DNA of 64,000 nt from Branchipolynoe longqiensis (GCA_030323885.1 CM059186.1:165413417-165477416); one strand, 5' to 3'; shown: positions 10,900-22,180, counted from the first letter of the stretch. Notes: generated by a model from the letters alone, not told the origin. Translations and numbers: made by a program.

Positions 10900-11205
10900 A
10901 AAGCGATGGCTGGCTTCCCGTGTGGGATATCTTGGGAGGATTGAATCCTCACCGAGTCAAACCAATAGTTTACCAAAATCATACTTATCACTACATAGCC
11001 TGGCAGTCGGCATTACTAGGATAGGGCAAGGACTGGTTAGCTCAGTGTCAGAATAATGTAACTGAGTCGGAAATTGGGGAATGTCGCCGGTGGCCTTGTC
11101 TCTCAGTGGGGCAGCACTATAAATTCACAATGAGTGCACACTATCACAAGTTACTGACCATCCTGATTTCACCTTAGATGTTGCTAGCACATTAAACAAC
11201 AAACA
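10900..11205 (+). mobile_element. SINE-1 copy plus tail scraps
   Basis: Degraded head (TGGCTTCCCGTGTGGGATAT, TTGAATCCTCACCGAGTCAA), full body and tail to ATGTTGCTAGCACATTAAAC. Two further tail-only scraps follow at about 11227-11280 (CCATCCTGATATGACCTTCG) and 11325-11370 (TCCTGATATGGTATTAGATG), which suggests repeated insertion or local duplication of the 3' end. Confidence 0.8.
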
Positions 11206-11693
11206 TGCAGGAAATCTGAAAGCGCTAAGCCCATCCTGATATGACCTTCGATAACTCCCGGACGTGAAAATACAGCAAACCAAATCCTCGGAGACTAGGG
11301 GACAGTGAGTCAGGGGGGGCTGTCCTGATATGGTATTAGATGTTGCCAGGACTCCAACAACCAACCAAACAGTGACTCGGGAAGCAGCCACGTGCATTGC
11401 CCTGTGTACGGGTGCCACTGTGGGATTATCGGAGGAGGGGGGGCTGGCCCTGCCTAAAACAGTCATGTTAACGTTGTTTTTGTTTTTGGGGAGATTTCAG
11501 TCGCATTGGTGTGCTGTAGGCTGAAAATCTGCAGCACTGTACGGGCACCGCTGAAAGTGGTCCCATGTGGTCGGGAGTTGGCTTCCAATGGGTAGTGGTC
11601 AGAGAAATTGGGAGGGTTGGGTTGGGGGGGGGGTGGAAGGAAAAACTCAGCCTCAGAGCTCAACCACAGTCTCTGAGAGGGCCGGGGGAGGCT

Positions 11694-11808
11694 GGGTGGT
11701 TGGTGTAGTTTTACACCCCAGTAAGACCCTAGGCCATACCAGGATGTGCACTGACTTGTGACAGTGTGCACTCATGGAAACTTTATGTGCACTCATGGAA
11801 ACTTTAGT
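11694..11808 (-). other. LINE 3' tail homologous to SINE-1 tail
   Basis: Minus strand: CCATGAGTGCACACTGTCAC, then AAGTCAGTGCACATCCTGGT, ATGGCCTAGGGTCTTACTGG and GGTGTAAAACT. This parallels the last 75 bp or so of SINE-1 (for example 57430-57505). A short tandem copy of TTTCCATGAGTGCACA sits at the upstream junction (about 11771-11808). It may be the genuine LINE terminus or an adjoining SINE scrap; the collinear orientation favours the former. Confidence 0.6.
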
Positions 11809-11858
11809 GGTTAGTTGGTGGTGGTGTCAAGTCAGGTATGGAGACAAGGTGGTGCCTG

Positions 11859-12350
11859 CTAGTCCTCTGTGTCAGGGTCTGGGCGACTGACAGCATTCAT
11901 GATGTCTGCGTTCTGGCGGTAGAAGCGAGCAAGGGCATTCCAGAATGACTTGGAAATCCTGGAGAGGATGGCCAGAACGGCCCTATTGTCACTGAGTTGG
12001 CCATCAAAGTCCTCCATGAAGTCACGGATGGCAGATTTGTCGACCGCGGCATATGAGGCAAGTATGTGGGCCACATTGAAGATTTTAATGCTGCAGGGAC
12101 AGCGCTGGAGGTTGGGGACATCAATCAAATGGCGGTAGCCAGTCCTGAAGTGGTTGACGGTGACTTGGGTAGAAGCAGGAAGGCTGACTGGATGGGGGGT
12201 TTTAGTTCTGACCAGGGTGTACCAGAGCCAGCTTATTGAATAAGGGTTCCATACTTGTTCCTTCTGTGTGGTGCATTCCCAGAGTTTGGTGGTGGCTCGA
12301 GAAGCAGTGGCGGTCAGTTTGGTGATGGAGGGAGAGATGGCTGTCTCCAT
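11859..12350 (-). pseudogene. LINE ORF2 C-terminal segment
   Basis: An open frame of 163 codons ends at a TAG (11859-11861). It contains 'RTGYRHLIDVPNLQRCPC', then 'FNVAHILASYAA', the CPC...HIL signature that follows the reverse transcriptase/RNase H region in jockey- and I-type ORF2 proteins. It then continues 'NRAVLAILSRISKSFWNALA' to the stop. It is the best-preserved part of the element. The upstream edge at about 12350-12400 is where it should join the missing polymerase domain. The plus-strand frames here are shadows. Confidence 0.65.
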
Positions 12351-12399
12351 GTCTGCTCAGTTGGCACCAGCTAGACTGGCACAGTCGACCTGGTCATTA

Positions 12400-13660
12400 C
12401 TATAGAGTCATATATGGGAGAGGACCCATAGCAGGACTGTGTTGAGGTGTGCCTGATGTCTGGTCAAGATTATAATCTGGATCACGTTGGCAAGGGAGTG
12501 TCGGGCATTTTGGCGGGCGATCTCTTTGATGGCATGCTGGATGCTGTTCAGTTTGCAAAAGAGTTGTCTGGAAGTGGTGTGAGAGTATGTGTTGGTGCAC
12601 CAGAGTTTCCACTTCCTGTCCGATTGGGCAAGCTCGACATCTTTGGCCCAACTGGTGGCTATTTTAATGAGATTCTCAGTGCCTCGGTTGGGGTTTGTTT
12701 GGAGCTTGTAGAGGAGCTTGTTGCAGAATCTTTTGCTCTTCACATTGCATTAGAGGTGAGGCGGCCAGTGTGGTTACAGGAGATGGCTTGCTTTATGGTG
12801 TCTGTCATTGCTTGGTTAGTGAGTGTGGTGAACTCACCACATGTGGTCGGTGGGTTCAGATCTATTAAGTTTTCTAGATGAAGGTTGAAGATCACCCAGT
12901 CTGTGTGGTTTAGGTTGAATATGGGTGATGGTTTGGCGGTGGGTGACTTTGGGTGCATTGTTGTGGAGGAGAGTTGTGCAAGGCAGAAGTCAGTGATGCA
13001 GAGATCGATCAATGTGTTTGCTCTGATGGTAGGCAAGCCATCGTTGAGGATAGAATGGGATGTTGAGTTGAGGATCTCAGCTAGGAGGGCACAGCCTTGA
13101 GGGGAATCAATGTTGTTTCTTCCCCAGGAGGAGTGGTAGGTGTTAAAGTCTCCCATGACAACTTGGTGATCTGTTACCAAACACCCGGAAGATATTGTTT
13201 AGAGTATGAGTAGTGTTGACAGGGTTGTAAATGTTGTATACATCCATGATGGAGGGTGCTAGGTGGAGGCATATGCAAAGGGTGTCAGCATGAGGGTTGA
13301 ATCTGTTTTGTTGGATCTTGGTGGAGTGGATGGGGTTGCTTATGAAGGTGTTGGTTCCTCATGAGGGTCTGCCTGCTGCTGCGCATCTTACTGTGGGGTT
13401 GTGGTATGTGGTGTAGCCTTTGATATGGGGTGGATCGATGAGGAAGGTTTCTTAGAGAAGTGCAACGTCAATTTTGTCTCTCTTTAAGGTGTTGCCAAGA
13501 AGAGCTTTCTTGGATTTCAGTCTGGCACAGTTCCAGGAGAGAATGGTTAAGGAGTTTTTAGTGGGACGGGGATGGCAGCACAAAAGGAACCTGGCAGGTC
13601 TTTTGGGACATGCAGAAGGAGGTGCTCGCTGTTGGAATTTACTTGGAGTCAACTAATTAA
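12400..13660 (-). pseudogene. LINE ORF2 endonuclease and linker segment
   Basis: The frame begins near 13652 and reaches LTILSWNCARLKSKK, the N-terminal strand of apurinic-type endonucleases of non-LTR elements. After IDVALL a stop (TAA) precedes 'ETFLI', which holds the expected catalytic Glu. A second stop follows 'RPS', and a frameshift near 13180 precedes VVMGDFNTYHSSWG (catalytic GDFN). 'TLIDLCITD' and 'NHTDWVIFNL' (usual SDH-type motif, altered) complete the domain by about 12900. The linker with KWKLWCTNTYSHTTSRQLFC follows to about 12410. At least two stops and one frameshift make it non-functional. The polymerase with its (F/Y)xDD motif is not present. Confidence 0.7.
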
Positions 13661-13793
13661 GCCGAAGCTAGGGCCTCAACAGAGATTCTGGGTGGTATGG
13701 TGGAAAGTGATGCATTCTTAATGTGGAGGAATATCGGGGTGGGATTTGGGTCAGATGCATAGGGTGGAGGAGAAGGTGGTTTGGGTGGAGGAG

Positions 13794-15451
13794 TCAGCAG
13801 TGGTTACAGTTTGAGTGAAGATGGATCTGGTCTGTGGGTGGGACGAGGGTGGAAGGTCTTGGGTTTGGGGGCTTTGAGGATGAGGGAGAGGAGTGAGGGG
13901 GGCAGGAAGGCAGGGTTGGGATGGAGGGACAATGCAGCGGAGGTAGTGAGGGGTGGGTAGGAGGAGGCAGAGGGGGAAGGAGGGGCAGTGGAAGGGAGGG
14001 CATCAGGTTGGGCAGGCAGGGCAGCAGTCGGTGGGGCCTCGGGTTGGGTGGGGGAGTGGGGCAGAGAGGAGGTCAAAATAGGGATGGGTTTAGTCGCTTA
14101 CACAGCTGGATGCACATGGGGCAGTCTGTACTCTTGGCGTTGTGATTTCCTTTGCAGGAACAGCACCTGACAGGTGCCTCACACTTAGCGGCAATGTCTC
14201 TCAGTGCGGCACAGTGCACACAGACGGCAGCAGTGGCTTTGCATTCTTGCTTGTAATGGCCGTATTGTTGGCAGGTGGTGCAGAAGGTTGGTCTGAGGTG
14301 GGGAGGGGCGATTCGTAGGAGTCCGTAGGCTCCACAGTTGAGTTGGGAAGTGGTGTCTATTGGATGGTCAGTGAAGACATTGGGACAGTAAGTGGCAATG
14401 TCTCCCTTCTTTATCCGAGGGCGCTGACAATGGAATGTCGTTCGATCAGGTTGGCGGGCTTTATGTGTGGGTGGAGGCCAGAGATGACTTGGCCAATCGA
14501 CGCATCGCCATTAAAGTTGATGAGGCTCAGAGCCTGTCCAGAGAAAATCATGGCTTGGCACCAATGACGAGGTAGTCAGGGTATTTATCCAGGGAGGGAG
14601 GGGTAGTGCCATGTGTGCGATCGAACTTGTCGAGTTCCTTCAGTGTGTCCTCTACCTTGCATTGAAGAGGAAGAGGGTGAGGAACCTCTTGGGGTGGCGG
14701 CTATCACCTTGGTACTCGGTGTGTGGAGGTGTAGCAGTGGAGGGCCTCTTGTGTTTGTTCTTTCAAACTACCTTGGACCAAGAGTCCACCTTGGTGGGGT
14801 CTTTGGGATGGGGGCTGGTTGGTTTGTGGCTGGTGGGCATGTGTCATCGGACTCGTCGTCGCTGGACTTGGGGTCTTTGTCAGTTTCGGTGAGCATGGGC
14901 TCATGGGGTGGGGAGACTGACCTGTTGGCAAGGGTATCTTTGTTCTTGTGCATGGAAAAGGAGGTGATTGTGGAGGTGGAGAGGCTGGACGAAGAGGTAA
15001 TGGCGACTGCGTGTGGAGTGGGGTTGACAATCTTCCAATGTGGTGTGGGAGGGCTTCGTGGAATGGGCCTGGCAGAAGAGGGGCTGCGAGGTGGTGCCTC
15101 TAGGCCACTGGGTCCACTGGTTGGTGGAGTCACACAGCTGGGGTCACTGAGGTTAGACTTGGGGGTCCAATGGTACCTGGGAACATATTGGTCCTTTGTA
15201 GGAGTGGTGGGGAGAGTGGTATCTGCATCATAAGGGGAGTTTGGGTTGGTGGAGGAGGTGAAGTCCTTGTTGTGTGGCAGAATCCGAGTCGCAGGTGTTG
15301 AATAAGAAGCGTCAGCGAGGTTAGCATTAAGGTTAGTAGTAGCAGGAGTTGTGGAATTGGAAGGGGTGGGGAGAGCTCTGGTCGAGGAACGGGTGGTGAC
15401 TCCTGTGGTGTCTCGACAAGGAAGAGGCTTCATCCCAGACATGGTAGACAC
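13794..15451 (-). pseudogene. LINE ORF1 (zinc-knuckle, gag-like), frameshifted
   Basis: The N-terminal frame (MSTMSGMKPLPCRD..., Pro/Ser/Thr-rich, 227 codons) runs 15451-14768. After frame changes come KELDKFDRTHGTTPPSLDKY (about 14640-14581) and AMIFSGQALSLINFNGDASI (about 14551-14492). Next is a cysteine region: CTTCQQYGHYKQEC (Cx2Cx4Hx4C), CVHCAALRDIAAKC (His replaced by Asp) and CCSCKGNHNAKSTDC (Cx2Cx3Hx6C), about 14285-14115. A very proline-rich tail runs to about 13794. ORF1 proteins of this type bind the element RNA in cytoplasmic particles. Several frame breaks and a stop after LNPSLF show decay. Confidence 0.7.
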
Positions 15452-15659
15452 GATTCCTCTTGTTGGCCAAGGGAGTTACTGGAGGGAAGGGCACTGTTAG
15501 AGTAGCGGAGATAAGTAATTGGAGAAGTGAGGTGAGAGGAGGGAGGTGAGAGGGGGGAGTGGGGAGGGAGAGTAATGGGGAGATATTTACAGCGGAGAGT
15601 GGGTGAGATGGTAAGGTTTAGTGTGGGGGGGGGGGGATGTTGGAGTAGAAGTGGAGGTA

Positions 15660-16198
15660 GTAGGTGTGTGTGGCTGGTGGTATTGGTGTTAAGTGGTGGT
15701 GGTGATGGTGTATAGTGGTGTTCAATGGTGGTGGTGGCAATGGTGTTCAGTGGTGGTGATGATGTTCAGTGGTGGTGATGATGCTGTTCAGCAGTGGTGG
15801 TGGTGGTGTTCAGTGGTGATGGTGGTGTTAGTGGTGATGATGATGATGTTAGTGGTGGTGATGATGGTGTTCAGTGATGGTGATGTTCAGCAGTGGTGGT
15901 GGTGGTGTTCAGTGGTGTGATGATGTTCGGTTGTGAGGGTGTTCAGTGGAGGTGATGATGTTGTTTAGTGGTGGTGATGATGGTGATGGTGTTTGGCAGT
16001 GGTGGTGGTGTTGATGATGTTAAGTGGTGGTGTTCAGTGGTGGTGTTCAATGGTTGTGTTCAGTGGTTGTGATGATGGTGTTAAGTGGTGGTGTTCAGTG
16101 GTGGTTTTTGTGGTGGTGGTTTGTGGCCAAGACCAGTGCCACTGGCTGAGGGGTCACCCCTGAGTCAGGGTGGCAGCAGGGGGGGGGGGGGGGGGGGG
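15660..16198. repeat. (GTGGTGATGATGTTCA)-like array, then poly-G
   Basis: 15660-16130 is a degenerate array of GTGGTGNTGNTGTTCAG units of variable length. 16179-16198 is a run of 20 G. Open frames giving V/M/W/G-rich peptides are artefacts. 15452-15659, upstream of the LINE, is purine-rich with a G run near 15626 and no recognisable promoter. Confidence 0.8.
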
Positions 16199-16333
16199 AG
16201 CTGGTCGGTGTTCGTCTCGGTGTTGGAGCTCCGATGTGTTCCCTCCAGTGGTCCGTGCGCATCTGCCATGTTAACGGGTCATTTCTGGCGCCGCCCTCGG
16301 AAACTCCTACGCAACTCCTACGCCTACGCAACT

Positions 16334-16530
16334 CTGCCCCTCCTCCCTCACCTCCTCACTTCCCCTCCTTCTCCCCCTCCCTCACCTCCTTCCCCGCTCC
16401 CTGCTCCTTCCCCTTTCCGTCCATGTCCCCCTCCCCCCCACCCTCTCATCCCATCCGACTCCCCACAACCCCCTCCCCCCTTCCCCACACACTCCAACGC
16501 CCCCTCCCTCGCTCTATGGCCAGATGTTGA
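16334..16530 (+). repeat. C/T-rich tract
   Basis: Almost purine-free for about 190 bp (CCCCTCCTCCCTCACCTCC-type words). No coding signature other than Pro/Ser low complexity. Confidence 0.8.
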
Positions 16531-16621
16531 ATGAAGCACTCTGTGTGGGTCACTGACGTGCTTACACCGCGTGGTGTGAGCCTTGACCATGCTGAGATGC
16601 GGGGAAGGGTATATGGGTGAG

Positions 16622-16936
16622 GTTGGTTGGTTGGTTGTTGGAGTTTTACGTATAGCTACATCTAAGGTCATATCAGGATGGGTACCGACTTGTGACAGCG
16701 CACACTGCCCCACTGGGAAATTAGGCCACTGGTCCCCTGACCTGATATCCCATTCAGTCACATTAACCTGACACTTAGCCAACCAGTCCTTGCCCTATCC
16801 TATTAATGCCGAGCGCCAGGTTAGGAAGCAATAAGTATCAACTTTATAAGTCATTGATTTGACTCAACCAAAAACCGAACTCTCGACCTTCCGCACGGGA
16901 AACCTGCGCTCTACCGATTCGCCCACCGCGCCCGGT
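16622..16936 (-). mobile_element. SINE-1 copy
   Basis: Antisense, beginning after (GGTT)n at 16622 with GAGTTTTACGTATAGCTACA. The head complement ends CCACCGCGCCCGG. About 25 bp of the usual CTCATGGCGACTTTATAG segment is deleted near 16703. Confidence 0.87.
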
Positions 16937-17216
16937 GGAGGGGTGAGGACAGAGAGATGGAGGCGGAAGGAGAGCTGTGAATGCAGATGCTTTCATGTAC
17001 TCGGGCCTGATCAATTATTGGCAGCTGGCTCGTGACGCCATCTAGCGGGATGACTGTTGATTGGTCGTCGTCATGGCGGCCCGGAAGCGGGAAGAGGTTC
17101 TTGTCGCAGCAATTACAGCCGCAGTCTAAAAGGCCTTGCGCTAGCTAGATGGTGGATATTTCATGGCGAGGTATATGCGCAGGTGCAGGCGCATGCGCAG
17201 CGCGCGGCTTCCTGGG

Positions 17217-17625
17217 TAAGGTGGGAGTGTGGGAGGGTAGGAAGGTGGGAGGGTGGGAGGGTGGGAGGGTGAGGGGGGTGGGAAGGTGGGAGTGTGTGAG
17301 GTTGGGATGGTGAGTGTCGGGGGGGGGAGAAAAGGAGAGGTGCATCAGTTGTCTGTTCGCTTACTGATCAATAGAAAGTATCGAGTGTCTGTGTGAGGAG
17401 GGGGGGGGGGAGGGGAAGTAGGGGAGGGAGAAATGAGAGGAGATTCAGTTGTCTGTTCTGCTTCGGATCAATAGAAAGTATCGAGTGTGTGTGTGTGAGG
17501 AGGGGTGTGTGGGTGGGATGTGGAGGGGGGAGGAAAGGAGAGGTGCATCAGTTGTCTCTTCACCTACATATCAATAGAGAGTGTCAAGTGTGTGTGTGTG
17601 TGACGAGGGGGTATGGGTGGATGGG
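17217..17625 (+). repeat. G-rich tandem region with about 100-bp units
   Basis: 17217-17300 is (GGTGGGAG)n. Then three units with the landmark CAGTTGTCTSTTC...ATCAATAGARAGTRTC recur at about 17346, 17446 and 17548, separated by GTGTGTGTGAGGAGGGG-like spacer. Confidence 0.75.
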
Positions 17626-18151
17626 TGGTGATAAATAGTCATTATTCAGCAGGAGAAAATCGGCGCGCAATCAGCGGTGCTGCTCTGATTGTTATGTGCG
17701 ACGCAACTGTTATCTCATTATTCCGCTGGAAAGACGGCATGCCGAGTGGAGCAGATGGGCCGCTGTATGGATGCTTACATGGGCGTTCCTTCACAGTCTG
17801 TCACGATAATTATATCTAGTGTGACACAATGTATCGTGGTTATCTATTCCCAACCGCTGACCCGTGCTGATATGATCTTAGATGTGTATTAGGACGCAAA
17901 GCCCCCCCCCCCCCTCCACGCTCCCCGCCCTCAGCCCCCCCCCCGACCCCCGGCCCCCGGCCCCCGCCCCACCCCGTTAAAAATACTCAAATCCTGATCT
18001 GATGCATAGGTAGTGTGGTTCAAGCTGTATTCATGCGGCTCATAAATATTGTAAGTGAAAATACATGGATTTGGTTTCTGTTTGGTCCTTCATTGTTACA
18101 TATATATATATATATATATATGTCATCTACTCGGTTTAATGAGACGAGTGT
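17626..18151. other. Unassigned; C-run block and TA microsatellite
   Basis: 17901-17975 is dominated by runs of C (up to 14). 18099-18121 is a (TA)n run just ahead of the SINE. No gene recognised between them. Confidence 0.5.
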
Positions 18152-18441
18152 CCAGACACGATGGCCGAATCGGTGGAGTGAGCACATGCCACCTAAGCGG
18201 AAAGTCAGGAGTTTACTTGCTGGTTGATACAAACCAATGACTTACACAACTTATACTTGTCGCTACCTAGCCTGGCACTCGGCATTACTAGGACAGGGTA
18301 ATGACTGGTTATCACAGTATCAGGATAATATTGGGTCATGGTGATGGTGGGCTGGTCTGCCAGTAGGGCAGCACTATAAAGTCACCATGAGGGCACACTC
18401 TCACAAGTCGGTACACATCCTGATATTACCAGTCACAACAA
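18152..18441 (+). mobile_element. SINE-1 copy
   Basis: Starts CCAGACACGATGGCCGAATC (A box intact), a B box decayed to GCTGGTTGATAC, and a full body. The tail is cut after CATCCTGATATTACC. A segment around GTGACTGAGTGGGATATC is missing. Confidence 0.85.
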
Positions 18442-19138
18442 AGAAATAGCAAATCTGAAATCACTTCAATACCTGGTAGTAAGATGGTTAGTAAATGTGC
18501 TATGAAAAGCGGAAGGACAAACATTTGATATACTTACAAACATCATGATAGCCCACCCTCCTCTGCCCTTTTTGGTACTCAGCCTTTGGCGTCGGCCCAG
18601 TAGAAATCACTCTGCTTCCATCAAATATTCCAGCGCATATCGTTTTTTTTAAAAGCTGTATTTCAATTAGAAAGCATTTGGGGAATCAATACTCTCAGTG
18701 AGATCATCGCAAACTACCAACACATCACTCAATATGCAGAACGACGATCAGAAAAATGTTTCCGCTGCTATCGAATCTCATTTGGTCGAGTGCTGAATTT
18801 CCTTATATAGCGGACATCATGAAATGGATCTTCAAGTATCCGTGTCCTTGTGGAGTTTCAATCCCCCCTCCCCCCTTCAAGCTGCTCTATCAGTACAATA
18901 TATCACTGACTTGGTAAAAGTCCTTTCAAGGCTTCCACCTCCATGGTTTCCCCGGTGGCTTCTAATGTTACATTTCCAGTGGATTCTCTCACAGACTGTT
19001 GACGGCTGCAAGTGCAGGTATAGTATTTACTACTTCTCTCTCTGTCCATCTGTTCTGCAGTGTGATGCGGTACCCATACTGTGCTTCGTGTTTCATGAAC
19101 CTCGTAGTTAATCCCGCATGACGCCATTTAGACATAAC
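18442..19138. other. Unassigned intergenic sequence
   Basis: No supported gene. The 95-codon frame at 18824-19111 has no recognisable motif and overlaps an equally long frame on the other strand. Confidence 0.4.
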
Positions 19139-19470
19139 ACCAGACGGGATGGCCGAATGAGTTGAGCGCCCGTCTTCCATTTTGGTTGGGTTGGAATCCT
19201 GTTTGAGTCAAACCAATGACTTAAAAATGTATACTTGTCGCTTCCTAGCCAGGCTCTCAGCATTAATAGGATAGGGAAAGGACTGATTTGGCCCAGTGTC
19301 AGGATAATGTGACTGAGTAGAATATTAGGTCATGGTGCTGGCAGCCTAATCTCCCAGTGGGTCAGCACTATAAAGTCACCTTGCTTGTTCATTGTCACAA
19401 GTCGGTACCCGTTCTGATATGGCCTTTGATATTGCCATGGCATAAAACTCCAACAATCAACTAATCAACC
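19139..19470 (+). mobile_element. SINE-1 copy, full length
   Basis: Head CCAGACGGGATGGCCGAATG, B box partly decayed (GTTGGAATCCTG), complete body, and tail ATAAAACTCCAACAATCAAC. A good representative of the CAGACGGG-start subfamily. Confidence 0.88.
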
Positions 19471-20448
19471 TCATGGCTGGAAAAACCACAGCAACTTCAT
19501 TCGACTACATCCACACTAACGATGGCAGATTGTCGCTGCAACCATCTGTTCAACTACACCATTTTCCCTTTCCTTTATTTATTTTGTATTGTTCTATTTT
19601 CTTTCTTTTCTCATGGCCGCACAGACATTTTATACCTTGGCGGTCAAATGTCAGATGTTGCACTTTGTAGGCTGCTCGGCCATATTGCGTTACTGCGCCG
19701 GCTCGAATCAGGACACCACCGCCCTTGTCCAACACGGACCTAAACCCTTTTTAAGGACAAGTAATCCTATCAGTTGGACAGGTGAGGTCGGTAAATTCAG
19801 TTGTGTGCAAGGGCCCGGTGCCCTTCGCGCAACCACCGCCACAGTCCCCCCCCGCCCCCCCCCCCACTCCCCGCCCGTCGCCAGCTCAATCCCCCGCCCA
19901 ACGCCACGCCCCCCTAGTCTGCCGGACTTCACGGCCAAATGCAGTAAGGGCCGTGTTGCCTCGTTCACTCATGAATTCAAGCGGACATATTCGGGAATAT
20001 ATATATATAGAGAGAGTAGGAATTGGGTGTCATCCATCTCTCTATATATATATATGCATAAATAAATATATAATTATACAAATATAATATTAAAACAAAA
20101 AATATATGAATATATATTCACATACCAAGTGTGAATATGTACATATGGAGTTTGAAAGTGAGCAGAGTGACAGTTGGCTCAGGGTGGGGAGTAGAGGATG
20201 CCCCGCCCCGCAGCAAATAACATGGAAGAAGATGGGGTTACTGGGAAACATTTAATGGGCTGCCGTTATTTATAACCACATAGTAAATTATATAGTACAT
20301 ATAAATATAATTTCTTATACTAAGTGTGTCTACCACACTTCAGTTTATATTCATAGAAACCTATCTTGGATTTCAGCGCAAAATGTCTATATTTAAACAA
20401 AAAGTAGCTGCGATAACATATATGGTTTAGTCTGGGTTCGGGGCGTAT
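19471..20448. other. Unassigned; C-rich block and TA runs
   Basis: 19840-19915 is C-rich. (TA)n runs occur near 19998-20008 and 20041-20054, flanking AGAGAGTAGG...CATCTCTC, a short palindrome. No gene. Confidence 0.4.
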
Positions 20449-20798
20449 GTTTTGTTTCCCTCTTGGGGATTTACGTCCTAGCAGCAACTAAGGGAATACC
20501 AGCAGAAGGACACTACTTTGTCACACAGTACACAATCCTGGTGGCCTTATTATAGTGCTGCCTCTCTTGGATACCGTGACATTGAAGCCAGGGTCCAACA
20601 TATCGCTCATTCAGTCAGTCAGTCAGGGACATTATCCTGACGCTGAACCGAAACAGTCAGCACCCTATTCTGGTGACGCAGAGCGTCGGATAAGTAACTG
20701 ATAAGTATTTGGAAATATTACCCATAGAGCAGGATTCGAACCCACAGTTCCTGCCATTCCGGGACTAGCGTGCTAGCCATTTCACTACCTAGGCTCCC
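20449..20798 (-). mobile_element. SINE-3 copy (related body, different tRNA head)
   Basis: On the minus strand it begins GGGAGCCTAGGTAGTGAAAT with A box TAGTGAAATGG and B box GGGTTCGAATCC. The body keeps recognisable pieces of the SINE-1 body (AGGATAATGTCCCTGACTGA, GCAGCACTATAATAAGG, AAATCCCC tail). It therefore looks like a sister family sharing the central domain but carrying a different tRNA head. A second head of this family is at about 37633. Confidence 0.7.
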
Positions 20799-20967
20799 GT
20801 GTGATGCAATCACCCTATTCACACCCACTTGTCTATTTGGATCCTGGCCTGAGAGGTCAGTGTAGTATATTACAAGTATTCGGTTCGACCGGTTGGATAC
20901 TGGTCACGTGAACGCTGTAACCATGTCGGCCATGAACATCCGGTCGGCTATGTGGTGGTGACACAGA

Positions 20968-21210
20968 ATGTCAGGATGCGTGTGTGGGCGAGAGTGGGGG
21001 TGGGGGAGGGTAGGTGATGTTGGGGATGGTCGGGGCGTGGTGGGGGATTGGTGGGAAATGGGGGCAGAAGGGGTGGTGGCGGAGGGTGGGGGATGTTGGG
21101 GGAGGGCGGAGGGGGTAGGGGGATGGTGTGGGACGATGGGGGATGGTGGGGGGGAGGTGGGGGAGGGAGCGGGCGGACGGGGGATGGTGGGACGACTGTT
21201 GCCGGGTGGA
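20968..21210 (+). repeat. G-rich (GGGGGATGGTGG)-like array
   Basis: Degenerate GGTGGGGGATGGTGGG words with very few pyrimidines other than T. The several overlapping Gly- or Pro-rich frames on both strands are artefacts. Confidence 0.8.
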
Positions 21211-21708
21211 CGTTGGGGGGCGGCTCCTCCAGCACCTTGCCCCCCACATAGTAACGTGCTTAAACAGCTTTCTTTGTACAAAGACATGTGGGCATCGTGT
21301 GTTCCCCGACGCGCCGCGCCCTTTTAGTCTTCTAAGTTAATTACCGTTGGCCTCGGCAAATACTCGGACGGCCGGGCTAACAGAATTTAAGTCGGCCTCC
21401 CTCCGCAGAGACGCCGATGATTCATGCGAGTCCATAATGTGCACTTTCAATCCCCGACTCACGCCGCCCCGACCCTGCAACCCTTGCGCCAATCCCCCAA
21501 CTCCCACCAGCTCCCCCAACCCCCACTTGCCACCCTGTAACTCCCGGGCGACACAAGTAGAAGACAGTTCCCTCGTTGTCACTATACCTAGTGGTAGAAA
21601 TCCCTTCCTCAGCCGGGAGTTGCCAAACCTCACCTCACTGACTTCCGTCCCCGTCGGTTGCTTGGTATTCCCTGCCTAGCTACTCACACACTCGCATTGG
21701 CTACCATC

Positions 21709-22180
21709 GGACGCGGTGACCGAATCGATAGAGTGTAGGCTTCCCGTCCGGTGTGGCGGTTTAGATTCTCAGTGGGTTTATAGTCTACACTCGGGGTTAT
21801 GCGCATGCGCATATCCGATTAACATAACCCAGGTGACTTGGGTCACCCGAGTTGCTAGAAATTAAAATAGAACACGGTGAGTGGATTTGACAAAAACATA
21901 TGCCTTGTGCAAAAAGTTTAACCCAACTCTTACCTGGGGTTGGCTAGGAGCGATGACGTCACATTTGTGCGTCGAAAGTCACTAGGGTCACCCGAGTTGA
22001 TTAATCGAATACGCTGAAATGCCATTCGATTTTTACGCATGCGCAGAACCCCGAGCATAGACTCTAAACCCACTGAGAATTTAAACTGTGACACCGGCCA
22101 ACACATTGGTAAACTCCACAGGGGAAGCCAGAGTGCATCCGATTCGGCCATCGCGCCTACTCACCTACCTACCTACCTAC
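21709..22180. mobile_element. M2 element inside inverted tRNA-like heads
   Basis: Left arm: GGACGCGGTGACCGAATCGA (SINE-1-type A box), then CGGTTTAGATTCTC (B-box-like), then TATGCGCATGCGCA. Right arm is the inverse: ACGCATGCGCAGAACC, GAGAATTTAAACTGTG, and CCGATTCGGCCATCGCGCC near 22139-22157. The inner core (21810-22012) is an M2 element: GGTGACTTGGGTCACCCGAG, GAGCGATGACGTCACATTT, GGGTCACCCGAGTTGATTAA. The right arm has an extra 25 bp (GGTAAACTCC...) compared with the left. Confidence 0.65.

Larger units (their letters stand above)
11694..15451 (-). mobile_element. Jockey-like LINE, internally deleted and degenerate
   Basis: On the minus strand the order is ORF1 (15451 to about 13794, three zinc knuckles), ORF2 endonuclease and linker (about 13660 to 12400), ORF2 C-terminus (12350 to 11859), a short untranslated region and a tail shared with SINE-1 (to 11694). 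The reverse transcriptase that should lie between linker and C-terminus is absent, consistent with one internal deletion near 12350-12410. In-frame stops and frameshifts show the copy is dead. The Cx2Cx4H/D-Cx2Cx3Hx6C knuckle arrangement points to the jockey/I group. Exact clade assignment would need a search. Confidence 0.8.

Noticed and set aside
12447..12881. 144-codon plus-strand frame opposite LINE ORF2
   Set aside because: Antisense shadow of the endonuclease-linker region.
14613..15233. 206-codon plus-strand frame opposite LINE ORF1
   Set aside because: Shadow of the Pro/Ser/Thr-rich ORF1 N-terminus on the minus strand; no motif of its own.
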